Source of the DNA: Burkholderiaceae bacterium
Lineage (GTDB): Bacteria > Pseudomonadota > Gammaproteobacteria > Burkholderiales > Burkholderiaceae_E
Length of the DNA stretch: 29,730 nt
Assembly: GCA_019428955.1 (NCBI GenBank)
Contig: JAHYJF010000008.1
Coordinates: 1-29,730, forward strand
Direction: 5' to 3'
Made by a program: the position numbers and the translations under genes. Positions 22,476 through 29,730 of this stretch are shown one piece after another. Within the stretch, counting starts at the first letter, position 1. Every line of letters begins with the position of its first letter. The notes beneath the pieces are model-generated. The model saw nothing but the letters and a program-made list of their open reading frames with translations, was not told where the DNA came from and made no database searches.

Positions 22476-22503
22476 AGAAATCCCTTGATCTCCCGCGATT
22501 TCT
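22476..22503. terminator. Weak inverted repeat between convergent genes
   Basis: AGAAATC and GATTTCT pair across a 14-bp loop in the 110-bp AT-richer gap between two convergent genes. The stem is short and has no U-tract on either strand, so terminator function is uncertain. Confidence 0.2.
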
Positions 22504-22552
22504 ATTAGAACGAACCATTTAGTCAACAAAACGATTACTTGAGGACCACAGA

Positions 22553-23494
22553 TCACTCCAGCGGCGGCGGCACTGCTCCCTTGCGCTCGACAATCAGGCC
22601 ATAGGCCTGGGGCTCGCGGTGCCTGGCGAAGTTGAAGGTGGTGTTCTTGTACGACAGCGTCAGGTCGAGGTCGCAGCGCGCGATCGCCAGTTCGTCGCCG
22701 GTGGTGGTGCAGGCGGCGACGATCTCGCCCGACGGCGCGACGATGATCGAGTTACCGATCTGCTCGACCCCTTCCTCGTTGCCGGCCTTGGCCACCCCCA
22801 CCACCCAGGTGCCGTTCTGGTAGGCGCCGGAGCGCATCACCAGTTCGTTGTGGAAGTGCGAGAGGCTGTCGTGCTCCGGGGCGGGCGGATTGTGCACCGG
22901 GGTGTTGTAGCCGATCATCACCATCTCCACGCCCTGCAGGCCCATCACCCGGTAGGTCTCGGGCCAGCGCCGGTCGTTGCAGATCGCCATCCCCATCACC
23001 CCGCCAAACGCCCGGGTCACGCCGAAACCGAGGTTGCCGGTCTCGAAGTAGCCCTTCTCGAGATGCTGGAAGCGCCGCCACGGCTCGTGGGTGGCGTGGC
23101 CCGGCAAATGGATCTTGCGGTACTTGAGCTTGATCGCGCCGGCCTTGTCGATCAGGATCGAGCTGTTGAAGTGGCGCACCCGCGCGTCTTCCTCGGCGAG
23201 CTCGGCGTAACCGAGGTAGAAGCCGATGGCCAGCGCGCGGGCGGTGTCGAACAGCGCCTGGGTTTCCGGCCCCGGCATCGCGCGCTCGAAGAAGGTGTCG
23301 ATCTCCTCCTGGCGCTCGAAGTACCAGCGCGGAAAGAAGGTGGTCAGCGCCAGCTCGGGGTAGACCACCAGGTCGCAGCCGTGCGACTTGGCCTGTTTCA
23401 TCAGCTCGATCATCCGGGCGACTACCTGCGCGCGGGATTCACTGCGGGCAATCGGGCCGAGCTGGGCAGCGCCAACGGTGACGATGCGGGTCAT
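22553..23494 (-). CDS. N-carbamoyl-D-amino acid hydrolase
   Basis: A 313-residue nitrilase-superfamily amidase that releases D-amino acids, CO2 and ammonia from N-carbamoyl-D-amino acids. The catalytic triad falls at Glu47 (YPELALTTFFPRW), Lys127 (YRKIHLPGH) and Cys172 (ICNDRRWPE), the same positions as in the Agrobacterium enzyme. Also conserved are FQHLEKGYFE, GYNTPVHNPP and SGAYQNGTWVVG. It is the last gene of the minus-strand TRAP operon, 7 bp after the M20 hydrolase. The substrate range within ureido acids cannot be read from sequence. Confidence 0.92.
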   Translation of the reverse strand: MTRIVTVGAAQLGPIARSESRAQVVARMIELMKQAKSHGCDLVVYPELALTTFFPRWYFERQEEIDTFFERAMPGPETQALFDTARALAIGFYLGYAELAEEDARVRHFNSSILIDKAGAIKLKYRKIHLPGHATHEPWRRFQHLEKGYFETGNLGFGVTRAFGGVMGMAICNDRRWPETYRVMGLQGVEMVMIGYNTPVHNPPAPEHDSLSHFHNELVMRSGAYQNGTWVVGVAKAGNEEGVEQIGNSIIVAPSGEIVAACTTTGDELAIARCDLDLTLSYKNTTFNFARHREPQAYGLIVERKGAVPPPLE

Positions 23495-23501
23495 GTTGCG
23501 G

Positions 23502-24758
23502 TTACTCCGCGGAAGCTAGTTCGAGCATGGTATGGAGCAGCACATTGGCGCCGGCCGCGAGGTCGGCGGCTGCGGTCTCTTCGGCCGGGTTGTGGCTGAT
23601 CCCCTTGATGCTCGGGACGAAGATCATCGCCGTCGGGCACACCCGGGCGAGCATCTGGGCATCGTGACCGGCGCCCGAGCTTATCCGCCGCTGGCTGTAG
23701 CCCAGCCGGGCGCTCACTTCCGCGATGGTTCTGACCACGCCCTGGTCGAAGTTCACCGGTTCGAAGCGTGCCAGGCTGCGGGTGCTGATCTTCACCCCTT
23801 CGTCCCTGGCCAGTTGCAGCAGGAAGGCCGCCAGCCGGGCCTCGGCCTCGAGCAGCAGCTGCTCGTCGGTGTTGCGCAGGTCGACGGTGAGCGTGGCGCG
23901 GGCCGCGATCACGTTGATCAGGTTGGGAAAGAGGTCGATCTTGCCGACCGTGGCTACCTGGTTGCCCTGCATCTCGCGCGCCAGCGAGCGCACGAAGTGG
24001 ACGATCTCGCCGGCGCAATAGCCGGCGTCATGGCGCAGCCGCATCGGCGTGGTGCCGGCGTGGTTGGACTGGCCGACGATCTCGAGTTCCTGCCACGAGA
24101 TGCCCTGGACGTTCTCGACCGCGCCGATGGTCAGCCCCTCGATGTTGAGCACCGGGCCCTGTTCGATGTGCAGTTCCACGAAGGCGTGGGCGCGCGGTTC
24201 GCCGAGCGCCGCGGTGCCGGCGTAGCCGATGGTCGTCAATTCTGCGCCCAACACCTTGCCGTCGATGGCGACGGTGGCCAGCGCCTGGTCGAGCGCCAAG
24301 CCGCCGACGTGGGTGAGTGAGCCGAGCATGTCGGGAGCGAAGCGCGCCCCTTCCTCGTCGGTGAAGAAGGCCACCACCAGGGGCCGGCGGGTGGTGATCC
24401 CGGCGTCGTTCAGCGTCGCGACCACCTCCAGTCCGCCGAGCACTCCCAGGTTGCCGTCGTAGCGTCCGCCCGTGCGCACGGTGTCGATGTGCGACCCGGT
24501 CATCACCGGCGCCGCGTCGGCCGCGCTGCCCGCGCGCCGGCCGAAGACGTTGCCGATCGGGTCGATCGAGACTTCGAGCCCGAGCTCACGCATCCAGCCG
24601 ACGACGAGGTCGCGGCCGCGGCGGTCATCGTCGCTGAGCGCCAGGCGGCAGCAACCGCTATTTTCGATCGCGCCAATCGCCGCCAGCTCGGCCAGCCGGG
24701 CGACAAGGCGCTCGCCGTCGATCCGCAATGCGGCCGAAGTTCTGTCTTCCATATTCAT
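23502..24758 (-). CDS. M20-family amidohydrolase (N-carbamoyl-L-amino acid hydrolase/allantoate amidohydrolase type)
   Basis: A 418-residue metal-dependent hydrolase. Metal and catalytic residues are visible: His90 (TGSHIDTV), Asp101 (GGRYDGNLGV), Glu135/136 (FTDEEGARF), His197 (ELHIEQGP) and a late His in KGISHNPAEET. The family includes L-carbamoylases, beta-ureidopropionase, allantoate and ureidoglycolate amidohydrolases; neighbouring D-carbamoylase makes L-carbamoylase or a ureido acid attractive. ATG 24758 is chosen because GGAGG lies 8 bp upstream and homology begins there. It lies 78 bp after dctP in the same operon. Confidence 0.88.
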   Translation of the reverse strand: MNMEDRTSAALRIDGERLVARLAELAAIGAIENSGCCRLALSDDDRRGRDLVVGWMRELGLEVSIDPIGNVFGRRAGSAADAAPVMTGSHIDTVRTGGRYDGNLGVLGGLEVVATLNDAGITTRRPLVVAFFTDEEGARFAPDMLGSLTHVGGLALDQALATVAIDGKVLGAELTTIGYAGTAALGEPRAHAFVELHIEQGPVLNIEGLTIGAVENVQGISWQELEIVGQSNHAGTTPMRLRHDAGYCAGEIVHFVRSLAREMQGNQVATVGKIDLFPNLINVIAARATLTVDLRNTDEQLLLEAEARLAAFLLQLARDEGVKISTRSLARFEPVNFDQGVVRTIAEVSARLGYSQRRISSGAGHDAQMLARVCPTAMIFVPSIKGISHNPAEETAAADLAAGANVLLHTMLELASAE

Positions 24759-24836
24759 GTGAATTCCTCCCCGGCCCGCGCATGGGTGTCGGCCGGATCC
24801 GGCGCGCCGCAGCGCACCGGGGGTCATGCCCGGTCG

Positions 24837-25883
24837 TTAGTTCGAAGCTTTCTTGATTTCGGCCAGCATTGAATTGAGCATCGCCACGCCATCGGCACCT
24901 AGTTGCTCTTCAATGATCTTGCGCACGGCCGGCTGCGAAGCGGCGGCGAACTTATGGATCTCGGCCGCCGGGATGGTGTTGATCTGCATCTTCTTGCCCA
25001 GCTTCGGCAGACCCTTCTCGGTCGAGGCCTCGATGATCCGCGAGATGCCGCGGCCCGCTTCCACGGCCGTCTCGGCGGCCTGGTCGACGACCTTGCGCTC
25101 TTCCGGCGTCAGGCTGGCGTAGAACTTGGCGTTGATGAACCAGAAGTAAGGCGTCAGTACGTGGTTGGTGATCGACAGGTATTTCTGCACTTCGTCGAAC
25201 TTGGCGAACGCGATGATCGGCACCGGGTTCATCTGGCCGTCGGCCACGCCGGTCTGCAGCGCGGTGTAGACCTCGGCCCAGGGCAGCGCGGTCGGCACGC
25301 CACCGAGCGACTTGATGATCGCTTCATGGGTGGGCAGCGTCATGGTGCGGATGCGCAGGCCCTGCATGTCGGCGAGCGTCTTGATCGGGCGCTTGGAGTT
25401 GCTGATCTCGAAGTAGCCGCCCGAGTCGAGCAGGCCGAGCGTCTTCAGGCCGGTCTTGGCGTTGATGTCGGCGGTGAGTTTCTTGCCGAAGTCACTGTTG
25501 ATGTCGATCACCCGGTTGGCGACGGTGATGTTGGGGAACGCGAACGGCAGGTCGAACACGCCGACCATCTTGTAGTGCTGGGCGACGCCGCCCGAGGACG
25601 AGATCGCTGATTCGACAATGCCGTCACGGACCTGCTGGATGACTTCGTTGTCCTTGCCCAGCTGGCCATTGGCGAACAGCTGCACCTTGACGCTGCCGTT
25701 GGTGCCGGTCTCGACCAGGTTCTTGAACACCGCCGCCATCGCGCCCGATGCGCTGTCGAACGGATTGTCGGGGTTCAGGTGCGACAGGCGCATGGTCTTC
25801 TCGGCGAATGCCGGCGAGGCGCCAACGGCCGCCGCTAGCGCGGTGGCGGCCAGAGCCAGGGTGATTTTCTTGAGGGTACGCAT
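24837..25883 (-). CDS. dctP: TRAP transporter periplasmic substrate-binding protein (DctP family)
   Basis: A 348-residue solute-binding protein with a signal peptide (positive MRTLKK, hydrophobic core, cleavage after AFA at about 27). The mature part shows MRLSHLNPDNPFDSASGAMA, QLGKDNEVIQQVRDGIVE, the DLPFAFPN segment, and the family motif GLRIRTM-x-LPTHE with the Arg that binds the carboxylate of ligands. It captures an organic acid in the periplasm and hands it to DctQM. Ribosome site GGAG precedes ATG 25883. The ligand is unknown; the downstream hydrolases suggest an N-carbamoyl or ureido acid. Confidence 0.92.
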   Translation of the reverse strand: MRTLKKITLALAATALAAAVGASPAFAEKTMRLSHLNPDNPFDSASGAMAAVFKNLVETGTNGSVKVQLFANGQLGKDNEVIQQVRDGIVESAISSSGGVAQHYKMVGVFDLPFAFPNITVANRVIDINSDFGKKLTADINAKTGLKTLGLLDSGGYFEISNSKRPIKTLADMQGLRIRTMTLPTHEAIIKSLGGVPTALPWAEVYTALQTGVADGQMNPVPIIAFAKFDEVQKYLSITNHVLTPYFWFINAKFYASLTPEERKVVDQAAETAVEAGRGISRIIEASTEKGLPKLGKKMQINTIPAAEIHKFAAASQPAVRKIIEEQLGADGVAMLNSMLAEIKKASN

Positions 25884-25951
25884 TGCAGAATCTCCTAATA
25901 AGACAGGGGCTGGACGAAACCGATCATTGTTACCACAGCGGGAGCCGGCGT

Positions 25952-25967
25952 GGCAGCCGACCCTGCC
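25952..25967. terminator. Small hairpin in the dctM-dctP gap
   Basis: GGCAG and CTGCC pair around a 6-base loop within the 118-bp gap between dctM and dctP. It could be an mRNA-stabilising or attenuating hairpin, which would alter binding-protein dosage, but the stem is only 5 bp. Confidence 0.2.
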
Positions 25968-26001
25968 GCGATTTGGGGGATAGTCACGCGCGCGGCCACG
26001 G

Positions 26002-27294
26002 TCACTGCCCCAGGCCGAGCAGGCGCGGCACCGACAGCGTGAGCGCGGGCCAGTACGCAACTGCAAACAGGATCGCCACCTCGGCGACGATGAACGGCCA
26101 GAGCGCGCGCGAGATCTTCTCGATCTTCTCGCCGGTGACCGAGGCGAGCACGAACAGGCAAGCGCCCACCGGCGGCGTCATCAGCGAGATGTTGAGCGCG
26201 AGCACGATCATGATGCCGGCGTGGACTGGATCCATGCCGATGGTGAGCGTGAGCGGGGCGAGCACCGGCGCGAGGATGATCAGCATCGCGTTGATGTCCA
26301 TGAACATCCCGAGCGCGAGCAGCATCGTGAGGATCAGTGCGATCACCACTGCCGGGTTGGTCGAGATCGACAGGAATACCGCGGCGATCGCCTGCGGAAT
26401 CTGGTTGAAGGTCATCCACCAGCCCAGGATCGATGCCGAGGCGATGATCAGGAACACGATGCCGGTGATGCGCGAGGTGCGAACCAGCATATCGTAGAGG
26501 TCGGCCCAGCCCACCGTGCGGTAGACCACCATGCCCATCAGCAGCGCGTAGGCCACCGCGATCGCCGCCGCTTCGGTCGGCGTGGTGATGCCGCCGAGAA
26601 TGCCGCCGAGAATCATCACCGGCATCATCAGTGCGGCGAAGCCATCCTTGAAGGCGAGCAGCATGCGTTTCACGCTCGGCCGCGTGCCTTCGGCCTTGGG
26701 CAGGTTCCAACGCCCTCCGAAGATCGCGATCAGCGCCATGCAGATGCCCGCGATCAGCAGTCCCGGCACGATGCCGCCGGCGAAGAGTCCGGCGATCGAC
26801 ACGCCCATCAGCGAGCCGTAGATCACCATCAGGTTGGAAGGCGGGATGGTCGGGCCGATGATCGAGCCGGCGGCCACCACGGCCGCGGCGAACGGCCGGC
26901 TGTAGCCCTTCTTCACCATCGCCGGCACCAGCGTATTGCCGAAGGCGGCAGCGTCGGCGGTGGCGGCGCCGGTCAGCCCGGCGAACAGCACCGAGGCGAC
27001 CATCGTCGAGTGCGCCATGCCACCGCGCAGGTAGCCCACCAGCGCGTCGGCGAAGCCGATCAAACGGTCGGTAATGCCCGAGCGGTTCATGACCTCGCCG
27101 GCGAAGATGAAGAACGGCATCGCCAGGAAGGTGAACAGGTCGAGCCCGGCGAAGAAGCGCTCGGGCACCATCGGGAAGAAGCGCCCGCTGGGGTCGATGG
27201 TCCACATGCCGGCAATACCGGCGATGCCCAGCACGTAGCCGATCGGCATGCCGATCACCAGCAGCGCGAAGAAGATGATTGCGACCAGGGTCAT
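26002..27294 (-). CDS. dctM: TRAP transporter large permease (DctM family)
   Basis: A 430-residue inner-membrane protein with about 12 hydrophobic segments, the ion-coupled translocation unit of the TRAP system. Typical segments: the GMPIGYVLGIAG start, MPFFIFAGEVMNRSGI, GATADAAAFGNTLVPAM, the IIGPTIPPSNLMVIYG loop with the conserved Pro-Pro-Ser, LGGITTPTEAAAIAVAYALL, and DINAMLIILAPVLAPLT. ATG 27294 overlaps the dctQ stop by 4 bp (ATGA). Confidence 0.93.
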   Translation of the reverse strand: MTLVAIIFFALLVIGMPIGYVLGIAGIAGMWTIDPSGRFFPMVPERFFAGLDLFTFLAMPFFIFAGEVMNRSGITDRLIGFADALVGYLRGGMAHSTMVASVLFAGLTGAATADAAAFGNTLVPAMVKKGYSRPFAAAVVAAGSIIGPTIPPSNLMVIYGSLMGVSIAGLFAGGIVPGLLIAGICMALIAIFGGRWNLPKAEGTRPSVKRMLLAFKDGFAALMMPVMILGGILGGITTPTEAAAIAVAYALLMGMVVYRTVGWADLYDMLVRTSRITGIVFLIIASASILGWWMTFNQIPQAIAAVFLSISTNPAVVIALILTMLLALGMFMDINAMLIILAPVLAPLTLTIGMDPVHAGIMIVLALNISLMTPPVGACLFVLASVTGEKIEKISRALWPFIVAEVAILFAVAYWPALTLSVPRLLGLGQ

Positions 27295-27824
27295 GGGTAG
27301 ATCATCCCGTCGACTTGCAGGCGCAGCCGGGCCTGGTCGCGGATCGCCACCAAGGCCAGTTGCAGCGCGGCCAGCGCCGCGCCGACCGGCACCGCCGCGA
27401 ACGGCAAGCCCTTGGACAGGCCGTAGATCATGGTGAAGGTGCGCGCGCCGCGCTCTACCATGCCCAGGCCGTAGAAGCACAGGAACACGAAAAACGCGAT
27501 GCCGACCAGGTCGATGAAGAGCAGCACCACGCGGGCCGCGGGCACCGGCAGCATGCCGTAGATGAACTGCACCCCGATGTGCTCGCGCCGGCCGATGCAG
27601 GCCGAGACCGCCAGCAGCGCCAGCCAGATCATCAGGTAGCGCGCCGCCTCCTCGGTGAAGGTGATCGGCAGCGGCCAGACGTAACGCACGATCACGCCGA
27701 GCCAGACGTCGAGGATCAGCACCACGAGCAGCGCCACGCAGATGCGATCGACCCACTTGGTAAGGAACTCGGCGGCGCTGGCGGCGAACCGCGCCGCGCC
27801 GTGCAGCTCTGCGATTTCAGACAT
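27291..27824 (-). CDS. dctQ: TRAP transporter small permease (DctQ family)
   Basis: A 177-residue membrane protein with four predicted transmembrane segments (starting near CVALLVVLILDVWLGVIVRY) and the TFTEEAARYLMIWLALLAVS and GRREHIGVQFI signature of DctQ subunits. ATG 27824, with GGGAG upstream, is preferred over an earlier in-frame ATG. It is the first gene of the operon, divergent from the rpiR-type regulator. Confidence 0.92.
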   Translation of the reverse strand: MSEIAELHGAARFAASAAEFLTKWVDRICVALLVVLILDVWLGVIVRYVWPLPITFTEEAARYLMIWLALLAVSACIGRREHIGVQFIYGMLPVPAARVVLLFIDLVGIAFFVFLCFYGLGMVERGARTFTMIYGLSKGLPFAAVPVGAALAALQLALVAIRDQARLRLQVDGMIYP

Positions 27825-27929
27825 CCGGGAGAACTCCCTGTTCAGGCGGCGTACCGCAGCAGATACCTTCGCCGATGAAGGCTGGCCCCGCAAAGAGATT
27901 CAGTTCTGTACCGCGGATTTCAGCACAAC

Positions 27930-27951
27930 TATACTTGAAACGCCAGTTTCA
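27930..27951. promoter_or_regulatory. RpiR-type operator and -10 element in the divergent promoter region
   Basis: TGAAAC-(GCCA)-GTTTCA at 27936-27951 is a perfect inverted repeat, close to operators reported for RpiR-family regulators; another TTTCA half-site lies at 27918-27922. TATACT at 27930-27935 is a likely -10 for the regulator gene, so binding would repress it and possibly dctQ as well. Confidence 0.5.
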
Positions 27952-27983
27952 GCAATGCGCTGGCGGGCATAGGGGAGACCACA

Positions 27984-28946
27984 GTGGCGAATGACAGCGA
28001 CGAGGCGGGGCCCGGCGACCGAGAGCCCGTGGGGCGGTCGACGCCGGTGACCGCGGCGCACTCGCACTCGCGCCCCCGCAACCGGGCAGAGCGGGGCGCC
28101 AAATTGTCCAGCCTGGCGATGCGGGTACGCGAACGCTACGCGGCGCTTTCGCCCGGCGAGCGCACGGTGGCCGACCTGATCCTGGCCTTCCCGGGACGGC
28201 TGGCAACCCATTCGGCCACCGAGCTGGCCCAATTGTCCGGCGCGTCGAAGGCGACCGTTACGCGCTGCTTCCGTCGGCTCGGCTACGCCAGTTACGCCGA
28301 GGTGCGCAGCGAAGTTCGCCGCGAGCAACTCTGGGGTTCCCCGTACTACCTCGAGCAAGGCTCGAACCAGTGGTCGAGTCCGCACCTGGCGCTGGAAGCG
28401 CACGTCGCCGCCGACAGCGAATTGCTCGGCGCGACTGTCGAAGCGCTGACCGCGGTCGATCTGGGCGCGGTGATCGCGGCGCTGGGCGGCGCCCGCCGGG
28501 TGGTGTTCATCGGCTATCGCAACAGCCACCTGCTGGCCGCCTACGCCAGTTCGCAGCTGGCCCTGCTGCGACCCGGGGTCGAGCTCCTGCCCCGGGTTGC
28601 CGAGACTCTCGCCGGCGGGTTGGCGGGACTGGGCCCCGAGGACCTGGTGGTCGGGGTCGGGTTTCGCCGTCGCGTCCAGACCTTCCAGGCGGCTCTCGAG
28701 GCGGTCCATGGCACCGGCGCGCGGGTGCTCTACATCACCGATCTGACCGGCACCGCCGGCGCGCTGCGCTCCGACTGGACGCTCACTTGCCACTGCCGCG
28801 GCGCGTCGATGCTCGACAGCTATGTCGCGGCCATCAGCCTGCTCAATTTCCTGGTCACCCAGGTGGCCCGCGAACTGGGCGACGCTGCCCGCGAGCGGAT
28901 GGCGCAGATCGAGCAGTTGCACGGCGAACTGGGCGATCTGGTCTGA
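27984..28946 (+). CDS. RpiR/MurR-family transcriptional regulator
   Basis: A 320-residue regulator. An unstructured start of about 40 residues is followed by the RpiR helix-turn-helix (YAALSPGERTVADLILAFPG, then ATHSATELAQLSGASKATVT and RCFRRLGYASYAEVR). A SIS-type ligand domain follows at about 150-290 (GARRVVFIGYRNSHLLAAYA and GTGARVLYITDLTG). GTG 27984 is set by GGGGAG at 27972-27977. RpiR proteins often sense phosphosugars, but relatives beside TRAP or hydantoin-type genes control amino-acid and ureide use, the likelier role here. Confidence 0.9.
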   Translation: MANDSDEAGPGDREPVGRSTPVTAAHSHSRPRNRAERGAKLSSLAMRVRERYAALSPGERTVADLILAFPGRLATHSATELAQLSGASKATVTRCFRRLGYASYAEVRSEVRREQLWGSPYYLEQGSNQWSSPHLALEAHVAADSELLGATVEALTAVDLGAVIAALGGARRVVFIGYRNSHLLAAYASSQLALLRPGVELLPRVAETLAGGLAGLGPEDLVVGVGFRRRVQTFQAALEAVHGTGARVLYITDLTGTAGALRSDWTLTCHCRGASMLDSYVAAISLLNFLVTQVARELGDAARERMAQIEQLHGELGDLV

Positions 28947-29027
28947 GCTGGTCAGGCCGGCGGTGACTCACGGTCGCAAGCCGTGGCGGATGCGGCTAAG
29001 ATGGGATCTTTGGCCGGAGGATGCACG

Positions 29028-29564
29028 ATGCTAATGCCCCGCCAACCGGTGCCGGCACTGCGAGTGCCGACCATCGCCCACGGCAACTTCGAGCTCGCCG
29101 CCGACGCGCCCCAGGCGTTTTCGCTGGTGGTCTTCTATCGCGGCCTGCACTGCCCGATTTGCGCCAAGTACCTGATTGAACTGGGCACCTATGCCGAGGA
29201 GTTTGCCGCCCGCGGGGTGGCGGCCATCGCGGTCAGCGCCGACGGCGAGGAGCGGGCCCGCCTGATGGCCGACAAGATCAAGGCCAGCGAGCTGCGCATC
29301 GGCTACGCCCTGGCGCTGGCGAGCGCCAGCCAGTGGGGACTGTTCATCTCGGCGGGTCACGGACGCACTTCGATCGGAATTGAGGAACCGGCGCTGTTTT
29401 CCGAGCCCGGAGTGTTCCTGGTGCGCCCCGATGGCACGCTCTATTACGGTTCGTGGCAGACCATGCCGTTCGCGCGCCCGCATTTCGACGAGCTGCTCGC
29501 GGCCATCGACTTCGCGGTAGCCAAGGACTACCCGGCGCGCGGGGAGTATGACGGGGCGCTGTGA
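29028..29564 (+). CDS. Peroxiredoxin-like (AhpC/TSA thioredoxin-fold) protein
   Basis: A 178-residue thioredoxin-fold protein. VVFYRGLHCPICAKYLIELG holds a CxxC pair at Cys42 and Cys45; the first Cys is the expected peroxidatic residue. GVAAIAVSADGEERARLMAD and PGVFLVRPDGTLYYGSWQTMPFARP complete the peroxiredoxin-like family pattern. ATG 29028 is preferred over 28983 because GGAGG lies 7 bp upstream. Nothing links it to its neighbours beyond position. Confidence 0.82.
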   Translation: MLMPRQPVPALRVPTIAHGNFELAADAPQAFSLVVFYRGLHCPICAKYLIELGTYAEEFAARGVAAIAVSADGEERARLMADKIKASELRIGYALALASASQWGLFISAGHGRTSIGIEEPALFSEPGVFLVRPDGTLYYGSWQTMPFARPHFDELLAAIDFAVAKDYPARGEYDGAL

Positions 29565-29571
29565 TCCCGCG

Positions 29572-29730
29572 CTAACCGCCGCCTGCGCGCTGGCGGCGCG
29601 CCCGGGCAGCTTCAATCGCCGTGACGGTTTCGGCGACCGCGGCGGCAAACGACGAGTCCAGCGAACCGGCCCGTTGGGCCGCAGTCCAGGCCTCATCGAG
29701 TTCATCCAGCTCCAGCAGCGCCAGCGCCAG
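29572..29730 (-). CDS. C-terminal end of a TPR-like protein (partial)
   Basis: An open minus-strand frame enters from the right edge and stops at TAG 29572-29574, giving 52 residues. LALALLELDELDEAWTAAQ followed by a second helix (SLDSSFAAAVAETVTAIEAA) has the helix-turn-helix spacing and Ala/Leu pattern of a tetratricopeptide repeat, then a basic tail. It is convergent with the peroxiredoxin-like gene, 7 bp apart. The function cannot be told from this end. Confidence 0.6.
   Translation of the reverse strand: MALALLELDELDEAWTAAQRAGSLDSSFAAAVAETVTAIEAARARRQRAGGG

Noticed and set aside
20907..22556. 549-codon minus-strand frame across the metC-like gene
   Set aside because: Shadow of the metC-like gene; only its last 24 codons matter, and these form the separate TnaC-like peptide.
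26221..27300. 359-codon plus-strand frame opposite dctM
   Set aside because: Composition is His/Arg/Asp-rich and there is no recognisable fold; dctM is unambiguous.

Overview
The window is a high-GC bacterial chromosome segment, most likely from a beta- or gammaproteobacterium. This is a guess from base composition, the TRAP transporter set, the tryptophanase type and the density of toxin-antitoxin genes; there is no rRNA marker. No tRNA, rRNA, CRISPR array, transposase or integrase was seen. Two very different halves meet near 19,260.

Left half (1-19,260): sugar-nucleotide genes for a surface polysaccharide, separated from each other by toxin-antitoxin (TA) genes. The sugar genes are two copies of a TviB/WecC-type UDP-N-acetylhexosamine dehydrogenase, a UDP-glucuronate 4-epimerase, an RfbC-type 3,5-epimerase, a UDP-glucose 6-dehydrogenase, a WecB-type UDP-GlcNAc 2-epimerase and a truncated MraY/WecA-type phosphosugar transferase. 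Around them lie a partial VapC, ParDE, Fic, AbiEi/AbiEii, HigBA, Phd-VapC, YefM-RelE, YefM-YoeB, TacAT, a BrnT-BrnA fusion, a second BrnTA and remnants of at least two further regulators. Most modules carry their own palindromic or repeated operator. Several last toxin genes overlap the next non-TA gene by ATGA (Fic/tviB copy 1, RelE/VanZ, TacT/epimerase), so TA promoters may drive the polysaccharide genes. The two tviB copies are identical over 1,274 bp, with edges at the start codon and the last sense codon.

Right half (19,330-29,730): amino-acid catabolism. On the minus strand is tryptophanase, preceded by a 24-residue leader peptide with the Trp/Asp/Pro spacing of TnaC and by a clear promoter. 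Divergent from it is a cystathionine beta-lyase-like PLP enzyme. A minus-strand operon dctQ-dctM-dctP-(M20 carbamoylase/amidohydrolase)-(N-carbamoyl-D-amino acid hydrolase) is controlled by a divergent RpiR-type regulator with a TGAAAC/GTTTCA operator. The pair of carbamoyl hydrolases with a TRAP importer suggests uptake and use of N-carbamoyl (ureido) compounds. A peroxiredoxin-like gene and the end of a TPR-like gene close the window.

The most interesting points are the tnaC-like leader, the exact CDS-bounded tviB duplication, the toxin-to-sugar-gene ATGA overlaps, the in-frame BrnT-BrnA fusion, a TacT toxin lacking its catalytic tyrosine, and the broken glycosyltransferase at the junction of the two halves.
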